Shown here: piece by piece, positions 59,626 through 64,000 of the stretch
Layout: the number at the start of each line of letters is the position of its first letter
How positions within the stretch are numbered: position 1 is the first letter of the stretch
Assembly (NCBI RefSeq): GCF_001425305.1
Contig: NZ_LMEE01000001.1
Coordinates: 1,833,500 to 1,897,499 of the forward strand
Length of the DNA stretch: 64,000 bases
DNA from: Phenylobacterium sp. Root1290
GTDB lineage: Bacteria > Pseudomonadota > Alphaproteobacteria > Caulobacterales > Caulobacteraceae
Direction: 5' to 3'
Made by a program: the position numbers and the translations under genes
The notes under the pieces: model-generated
Told to the model about the DNA's origin: nothing
The model's database searches: none
Seen by the model: only the letters and a program-made list of their open reading frames with translations

Positions 59626-60612
59626 ATGGTCGCGGCGCTCACCAATCCGGCCAATCTGCTCGCGGTCTTCGTCGCCGTGATCTGCTTTGCGACCATCATC
59701 ACCATCGCCATGCCGATGATGGACCGCCGCACCCTCGAGGCGCGGCTGAAGTCCGTCTCGACCCGCCGCGAGGAGCTGCGCCGCAAGTCGCGTGAGGCCC
59801 TGGCCGTCCGCGGCGGCCAGAGCTCCCTGCGCCACGTCGACGAAGGGCTCTACAAGAAGGTCGTCGAGCGGCTTCAGCTCTCGCGCCTTCTGGAGGATCC
59901 CCAGGTGGTGGACAAGCTGGCCCAGGCCGGCTTCCGCGGCCCGCGCCCAATCTCCACCTTCTACTTCTTCCGGTTCATCCTGCCCTTCGTGTTCTTCATC
60001 GTGGTCGGGGCCTACCTGTTCCTGGTCAACGATTTCGGCCTGCCGCCGATGACCCGCTTCTTCTTCGCGGTCGTGGGCCTGACCGCCGGCTACTACGCGC
60101 CCAACGTGTTCATCAGCAACGTCGCCACCAAGCGCCGCGACTCGATCATCGGCGCCTGGCCCGACGCGCTGGACCTGCTGCTGATCTGCGTCGAAAGCGG
60201 CATGTCCATCGAGGCGGCGATCCAGAAGGTCAGCCAGGAAATCGGCGGCAACTCCATCGAGCTGGCCGAAGAGCTGACCCTGCTGACGGCCGAGATCTCC
60301 TACCTGCCCGAACGGCGCATGGCCTATGAGGGCCTCGCCCGCCGGACCAACCATCCCGGCATCAAGTCGGTGATGACCGCGATGATCCAGGCCGAGCGCT
60401 ACGGCACGCCGCTGGGCGCGGCCCTGCGGGTCATGGCCAAGGAAAACCGCGAGATGCGCATCGCCGCGGCCGAGAAGAAGGCCGCCCAGCTCCCGGCGAA
60501 GCTGACGATCCCGATGATCGTCTTCTTTCTGCCGGTGCTGTTCATCGTCATCCTCGGCCCCGCCGCCCTCAAGGTCCGCGACCTGATGGCCGCCAGCGCT
60601 GCGGGCGGGTAG
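59626..60612 (+). CDS. tadC: Pilus platform protein TadC (CpaH)
   Basis: The TadB partner, 328 residues and also a T2SF-type membrane protein: helices at about 7-26, 115-135, 142-162 and 300-320, with the conserved AWPDALDLLLICVESGMSIEAAIQKVSQEI segment (about 182-210) and a charged loop of MRIAAAEKKAAQLPAKL near the end. It is the last gene of the cpaA-tadC run, seven bases after tadB. No strong terminator was seen in the following 50 bases. Confidence 0.93.
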   Translation: MVAALTNPANLLAVFVAVICFATIITIAMPMMDRRTLEARLKSVSTRREELRRKSREALAVRGGQSSLRHVDEGLYKKVVERLQLSRLLEDPQVVDKLAQAGFRGPRPISTFYFFRFILPFVFFIVVGAYLFLVNDFGLPPMTRFFFAVVGLTAGYYAPNVFISNVATKRRDSIIGAWPDALDLLLICVESGMSIEAAIQKVSQEIGGNSIELAEELTLLTAEISYLPERRMAYEGLARRTNHPGIKSVMTAMIQAERYGTPLGAALRVMAKENREMRIAAAEKKAAQLPAKLTIPMIVFFLPVLFIVILGPAALKVRDLMAASAAGG

Positions 60613-60661
60613 GGCGCAGCCGGGCCTGTTCATCCCCCGGCAAGGCCGCTAGACCATCGCC

Positions 60662-60847
60662 GTGAGCCCGGCCTCGATCCCTCCGCCGCCCACCCGTCCG
60701 CACGAAGACGAATGCTGCCGGCGCGGCTGCGACCCCTGCATCTTCGACTACTACGAGCGCGCCCTCGACCGCTGGACGGATCGGGTGCGCAACATGGGCG
60801 CCGACCCCGAGGCCATTCTCAAGGAACGCGCGGCGTCCGCGCTTTAG
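60662..60847 (+). CDS. Oxidoreductase-like domain small protein
   Basis: A 61-residue protein consisting almost entirely of the short 'oxidoreductase-like' domain: PPPTRPHEDECCRRGCDPCIFDYYERALDRW. The four cysteines (CC, C, C) could bind a metal. The domain is named from its occurrence at the N-terminus of some oxidoreductases but has no proven activity. Start is the GTG at 60662; no ATG is available before the domain. It lies 49 bases after tadC but probably has nothing to do with pili. Confidence 0.85.
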   Translation: MSPASIPPPPTRPHEDECCRRGCDPCIFDYYERALDRWTDRVRNMGADPEAILKERAASAL

Positions 60848-60868
60848 CGGCTCGGCCGCCCGCGCGCC

Positions 60869-61444
60869 TCACTCGGCCGCAAGCCCGCAGAGCACCAGGC
60901 GCGCACTCCGCCTCACCTGGTCGTCTCCGCCTCGGGCCGAGATCTTGAGGCCGGATTTCAGGGTCAACAGCATTCTGGCGACCTCGTCGGCGTCGAGAGT
61001 CGCCTTGAGCTCGCCGCTGGCCATGCCGTCGCGGACGCGGTTGGCGAGCATCGCCGCAATCTGCGCTCCGGCGCGGTCGCTCATCGCGTTGACCTCCGGG
61101 TCCGAGCGGCCGAACTCTGCGATCGAGCCCACCCCCAGACACCCCGTCTCCAGGTCCGCTCCGGTCCCAAGGTCGATCATGAGCGCGGCTTCCAACGCGG
61201 CCAGCGCTGTGTCTTCGTGGTCCATCGCCGCCTGCATCCGCGACCGCGAGACCTCGGAGTAGCGCTCCAGGGCCTCAAGGAACAGTCGACGCTTGTCTCC
61301 AAACGCCCCGTAGAGGCTTTGCCGCGCGATACCCATCCCCTCAAGCAGGTCGCTCAGCGAGGCGGCCGAAAAGCCGTGACGCGCAAAGACACGGATCGCG
61401 GCCCCCAGGGCTTGGTCACGGTCGAATTCGGCAGGGCGTCCCAT
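60869..61444 (-). CDS. TetR family transcriptional repressor
   Basis: A 191-residue TetR regulator. The HTH (about residues 7-50) reads DQALGAAIRVFARHGFSAASLSDLLEGMGIARQSLYGAFGDKRRLFLEAL. The C-terminal ligand domain has the GCLGVGSIAEFG turn near 103, typical of the TetR_C group in AcuR/NemR-like quinone or electrophile sensors. It is divergent from an SDR gene and very likely controls it. The only cysteines (CLG near 104 and the C-terminal VLCG) might sense reactive compounds. Confidence 0.92.
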   Translation of the reverse strand: MGRPAEFDRDQALGAAIRVFARHGFSAASLSDLLEGMGIARQSLYGAFGDKRRLFLEALERYSEVSRSRMQAAMDHEDTALAALEAALMIDLGTGADLETGCLGVGSIAEFGRSDPEVNAMSDRAGAQIAAMLANRVRDGMASGELKATLDADEVARMLLTLKSGLKISARGGDDQVRRSARLVLCGLAAE

Positions 61445-61465
61445 CCCGCCACTATCCGGGTTTCA

Positions 61466-61497
61466 GACCAATCAGTCAATATTATTCTTGACCAATC
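61466..61497. promoter_or_regulatory. Probable TetR operator
   Basis: GTCAA-N8-TTGAC (61475-61492) is a perfect inverted repeat flanked by two direct GACCAATC copies (61466-61473 and 61490-61497), 22 bases before the TetR start. TATGGACCATA, another palindrome, lies closer to the SDR gene at 61518-61528. Either could be the repressor site. Confidence 0.5.
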
Positions 61498-61549
61498 GAT
61501 CCGCTATCGACATCCATTATGGACCATACAGTCAAAAATGGAGTTTCCG

Positions 61550-62284
61550 ATGACGATCTCACCATCCACCACCCCGGCCTTGGTCTTCGGCGGATCAAGG
61601 GGCATGGGCGCGGCCATCGTGCGCCGCCTCGCGGCCGACGGTCGCCCCGTCACCTTCACCTACGCTCAGGCGCATGAGAGGGCCGCCGCCCTGGTCCTTG
61701 AGATTGAGCAAGCCGGCGGCGCCGCGCTCGCCATTGCGGCCGACAGCGCCGATAGCGACGCGATCAAAACCGCCGTGGAGACCGCCGCAGCCCGTTTCGG
61801 AACCTTGGGCGCCTTGGTCGTCAACGCTGGGGTGTTGAAGAACGGGACAATCGACCAGTTCAGCCTGGAGGACTTCGACGAAATGGTCGCGGTCAACGTC
61901 CGCGGCGTCTTCGCCGCCATCCATTACGCCGCGCCTCACCTGCTCGACGGCGCGCGGATCGTGACGATCGGCAGCAACACCGCCGACCACGTCGGTGGGC
62001 CAGGATCCAGCGTCTACGCCATGACGAAAGCCGCCGTGGCTCAGCTGGTGCGCGCGGCCTCACGCGACTTCGCGCCCCGCGCCATCACCATCAACAACGT
62101 CCAGCCTGGCCCGATCGAAACGGACATGACGGCCGACCTGATGGACTTCATCCGACCGCGCCTGCCGTTGGGCCGCATCGGACGGCCGGACGAGATCGCA
62201 GGACTGGTGTCCTGGCTGACCGGGCCGGACGCCGGATACATGACCGGCGCCAGCCTGACCATCGACGGCGGATGGACCGCCTGA
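61550..62284 (+). CDS. SDR family oxidoreductase regulated by TetR
   Basis: A 244-residue classical short-chain dehydrogenase. The cofactor motif is VFGGSRGMGAAIVRRL (GxxxGxG) near residue 11, with NAGVLKNGTI near 86. The serine of the catalytic triad is in VTIGSNTADHV near 138, with SSVYAMTKAAV (YxxxK) near 152, and it ends GASLTIDGGW. The ATG at 61550 has GGAG five bases upstream; ATG at 61538 would add four residues. TetR-SDR pairs of this kind often answer to quinones or aldehydes, but the substrate is unknown. Confidence 0.9.
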   Translation: MTISPSTTPALVFGGSRGMGAAIVRRLAADGRPVTFTYAQAHERAAALVLEIEQAGGAALAIAADSADSDAIKTAVETAAARFGTLGALVVNAGVLKNGTIDQFSLEDFDEMVAVNVRGVFAAIHYAAPHLLDGARIVTIGSNTADHVGGPGSSVYAMTKAAVAQLVRAASRDFAPRAITINNVQPGPIETDMTADLMDFIRPRLPLGRIGRPDEIAGLVSWLTGPDAGYMTGASLTIDGGWTA

Positions 62285-62292
62285 CCTGGAAT

Positions 62293-62320
62293 GCGGCCTG
62301 CCCCTGCGGCGGGCCGCTTT
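62293..62320 (+). terminator. Probable terminator of the SDR gene
   Basis: GCGGCC-T-GCC pairs with GGC-G-GGCCGC around a five-base loop, followed by TTT, eight bases after the stop. Confidence 0.65.
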
Positions 62321-62368
62321 GCGGGCGACGGGGAGGGCTTAGCTCCTGACCGCCGCGGCGCCCGCCAT

Positions 62369-62842
62369 TTAACCCCTGGCCAACGCGCTGGCGGCCTTGC
62401 CGTCATACTGGCCGCCGAAGCTGGTCTTCAGGTGGGCCATGATGGTCCCGACGTTGGCGTCGGGGTTCTTGGCCCGGAAATCGTTGATGGCCTCGCGCAG
62501 CTCCGCTTCCGTCATCTGCTTTGGGCCATACGAGGAAAGGATCGCCAGTTCGGTTTCAGCGGCCTTGGCGCGCTGGTCGACTTTCGACGCATCGCTACCG
62601 GCTTCGATCAGGCGCGCGCGCTCGCTCGCGAGGTTCTCCAGCGTCAGTTTCGTATTCTTGAGGAACTTCGCGACGGTTGCGGCGACCTTTTCATCAGTGA
62701 CTTCCGTCACGCCGCGCTTGAACTCTTCGGTCGTGATCTGCGTCGCTTCGCCGATCAGTGTGGTCAGCAGGTCAGCCTTCAGACGGTCGTTCAACTTACG
62801 TGCCGCGAGTTGGTCAGCTTTGAGCGCGTCAAGCAAAGCCAT
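62369..62842 (-). CDS. GatB/YqeY domain protein
   Basis: A 157-residue all-helical protein of the YqeY family, related to the tail domain of GatB. The sequence LDALKADQLAARKLNDRLKADLLTTLIGEA opens it, and SYGPKQMTEAELREAINDFRAKNPDANVGTIMAHLKTSFGGQYDGKAAS (about 100-150) matches the family's closing part (MTEEEL, GxVM/IMxxLK, GxxDG). YqeY proteins may bind tRNA, but the role is not established. It converges with the SDR gene and its upstream region (62843-63134) has no gene. Confidence 0.9.
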   Translation of the reverse strand: MALLDALKADQLAARKLNDRLKADLLTTLIGEATQITTEEFKRGVTEVTDEKVAATVAKFLKNTKLTLENLASERARLIEAGSDASKVDQRAKAAETELAILSSYGPKQMTEAELREAINDFRAKNPDANVGTIMAHLKTSFGGQYDGKAASALARG

Positions 62843-62953
62843 GTCGCCGTCCTTTCAATTCACTCTGTTCGGCAGCTCTGTAGGAGGGAAGGATACCCCC
62901 GTTCAAGGGCGGTCGCGCCGTAGGGCCACCGTAGCAGGCCCCCAGCAATATCC

Positions 62954-63007
62954 ATGTCCGCATTGCGTCAGCCATGCGCCACCTGCGGACATTGGCGGCA
63001 TGGCTGA
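62954..63007. repeat. Nested palindromes upstream of the ECF sigma factor
   Basis: ATGTCCGCA (62954-62962) is repeated inverted as TGCGGACAT (62984-62992). Overlapping it, TCAGCCATGCGCCA (62968-62981) pairs with TGGCgGCATGGCTGA (62993-63007) with one bulged base. The two hairpins cannot form together. The 292-bp gap has no gene and is less GC-rich than the surroundings. It may be a copy of a dispersed intergenic repeat. Confidence 0.55.
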
Positions 63008-63068
63008 AAGCGGACTCGTTCAATGGTCCGCTAGCAGGAACGTCTCGCTCCCGTCTTGGAAGGCCGCC

Positions 63069-63083
63069 CACAAAAGATTTGTG
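63069..63083. promoter_or_regulatory. Inverted repeat before the ECF sigma gene
   Basis: CACAAA-AGA-TTTGTG, perfect, 51 bases before the sigma-factor ATG. It could be an operator; nothing further can be said. Confidence 0.35.
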
Positions 63084-63134
63084 AGAAGTCCGCCTTCGAC
63101 CTGACTACCTCTACATCTGGGGGGCGTTGGATCG

Positions 63135-63653
63135 ATGGCCGAAAACTCGAAGCAGACGGATCAATACGGCCTTGCCTCAAAGGCGTACGGAGCCGGGCTG
63201 GCCCGCCTGTCGAAGGCCTACGAGGCCGACCCTGAACTTTGCCGCGACCTCCTGCAGGACATGCACGTGGCTCTTTGGCGTAGCCTCAGCAGCTTCGACG
63301 AACGGTGCAGCTTACGCACCTGGACCTATCGGGTGGCCCATAACGTGGGCGCCTCGCATGTCGTAAGGCAGCGTGCGCACCTCTCCCGCCTGACGACTCT
63401 GGAACATGTCGATCTGCCGGCGATCATGCCAACGCCCGAGGACGACGTGAGTGAGCAGCAGGCAAGGCAACGCCTGATGGACATCATCCACCGACTGAAG
63501 CCGCCGGACCGGCAGGTGATGCTTCTCTATCTCGAAGACTTCGAGGCGGGCGCAATTGCGGACGTCACAGGTCTTTCGCCAGGCGCAGTCGCAACACGCA
63601 TCTATCGGGTGAAGGCGCTCCTGTCCGCCGCACTCTCTGGGAAGTCACAATGA
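63135..63653 (+). CDS. RNA polymerase ECF-type sigma factor
   Basis: A 172-residue sigma-70 family factor with regions 2 and 4 only. Region 2 (about 25-85) has DLLQDMHVALWRSLSSFDERCSLRTWTYRVAHNVGASHVVRQR. Region 4 (about 112-168) has RLMDIIHRLKPPDRQVMLLYLEDFEAGAIADVTGLSPGAVATRIYRVKALL with its HTH. The promoter it recognises cannot be derived. It overlaps the next gene (ATGA), which encodes a membrane protein that could hold it inactive. Codon use and GC content are lower than in the Tad region. Confidence 0.92.
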   Translation: MAENSKQTDQYGLASKAYGAGLARLSKAYEADPELCRDLLQDMHVALWRSLSSFDERCSLRTWTYRVAHNVGASHVVRQRAHLSRLTTLEHVDLPAIMPTPEDDVSEQQARQRLMDIIHRLKPPDRQVMLLYLEDFEAGAIADVTGLSPGAVATRIYRVKALLSAALSGKSQ

Positions 63654-64000
63654 CTGAAGACGTGAAGGCTCTCTGGCAACAGCAACCCTCGGAAGGAGAG
63701 AACATGGACCTCGACCAACTGCGGAACATGGTTCAGGCCGAACTCGCTCGCACTCGTCGGACGAGAGGCGTGCTGGCCCTCGTTGGTCTCGTCGGCGTCG
63801 GCCTATTCGGTTACCTAGCCTATTCAGCTCCGACAAATCTGTTGCGGATCGGCGGAGGGCTTACCGTCGCCGGCTATGTGTTGTTCCTCGTCCTAGGCTG
63901 GCATCGGATGGCGCTCCCCGCGCCGGACGTTGCGGCGGCGTCTGTAGCCTTTCTGCGTCAGAGCCTCGCCCTGCGCCGCGACGCGGTCCTACGAGGATGG
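63650..64000 (+). CDS. Membrane protein paired with the ECF sigma factor (5' part)
   Basis: Truncated by the window edge; 117 residues are visible. A cytoplasmic N-terminus of about 45 residues (EDVKALWQQQPSEGENMDLDQL) is followed by two membrane helices, GVLALVGLVGVGLFGYLAY and LTVAGYVLFLVLG, then a basic segment. The ATG overlaps the sigma stop, so the two are co-translated. It may act as an anti-sigma factor, but the zinc HxxxCxxC motif of the ZAS class is absent in the visible part, so the function is inferred from position only. Confidence 0.7.
   Translation, partial: MTEDVKALWQQQPSEGENMDLDQLRNMVQAELARTRRTRGVLALVGLVGVGLFGYLAYSAPTNLLRIGGGLTVAGYVLFLVLGWHRMALPAPDVAAASVAFLRQSLALRRDAVLRGW

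Noticed and set aside
55684..60633. Very long open frame on the minus strand opposite cpaE-tadC
   Set aside because: It is the antisense shadow of the high-GC cpa genes: composition is Gly/Ala/Asp/His/Arg-rich low-complexity, with no domain, and the plus-strand genes are all recognisable.

Overview
The window is about 68-70% GC and densely coded. Its gene content points to a stalked-bacterium relative in Alphaproteobacteria (order Caulobacterales, Caulobacter/Phenylobacterium-like). The evidence is a complete Caulobacter-order tad/cpa pilus locus (pilA-cpaA-B-C-D-E-F-tadB-tadC), CtrA-like half-site pairs before pilA, TonB-dependent receptors, GTG/TTG starts with ATGA/GTGA overlaps, and an OmpA protein with a polyproline linker. 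I see no rRNA, tRNA, CRISPR array, insertion sequence or prophage. The window opens inside a redoxin gene and closes inside a small membrane-protein gene after an ECF sigma factor.

1-9.3 kb: end of a redoxin gene, a secreted hypothetical, pgi, an SDR oxidoreductase, an ArsR-AHSA1-GST operon, then hisS-hisZ-hisG behind a histidine leader peptide with a three-hairpin attenuator (5217-5374). A small-RNA candidate ending in a strong terminator lies downstream (about 9160-9259). 9.3-22.8 kb: M13 peptidase, acyl-CoA synthetase, a four-gene copper-handling cluster (DUF2946, TonB receptor, YcnI, PCu(A)C), a KefB-type antiporter, OmpA, an SLC13-type permease and a GDT1/UPF0016 Mn exporter under a yybP-ykoY manganese riboswitch. 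23-29 kb: nrdA and nrdB, each preceded by NrdR-box-like sites, separated by a probable LpxR-like protein, a DUF2798 protein and a GST. 29-43.7 kb: housekeeping and transport genes (enoyl-CoA hydratase, HtpX, GGDEF-EAL, DctA-type symporter, AMP nucleosidase), a zinc TonB receptor diverging from a methyltransferase across a Zur-like palindrome, a LysR-YeiH pair, a tyrosine phosphatase and a class V aminotransferase. 43.7-49.5 kb: ABC exporter, MFS permease, pabB-pabC. 49.5-60.6 kb: tad/cpa pilus locus on both sides of the pilA promoter. 60.6-64 kb: small cysteine protein, TetR-SDR pair, YqeY protein, ECF sigma factor.

The most interesting content is regulatory RNA and operator structure rather than novel enzymes: the his attenuator, the Mn riboswitch, an unannotated structured RNA after hisG, Shine-Dalgarno-masking hairpins, a 135-137 bp palindromic element present twice (both times between convergent genes), a Zur palindrome predicting zinc control of an uncharacterised methyltransferase, and what looks like a truncated H-NOX start abutting a GGDEF-EAL gene. 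All family calls are from reading the sequence; no database search was run.
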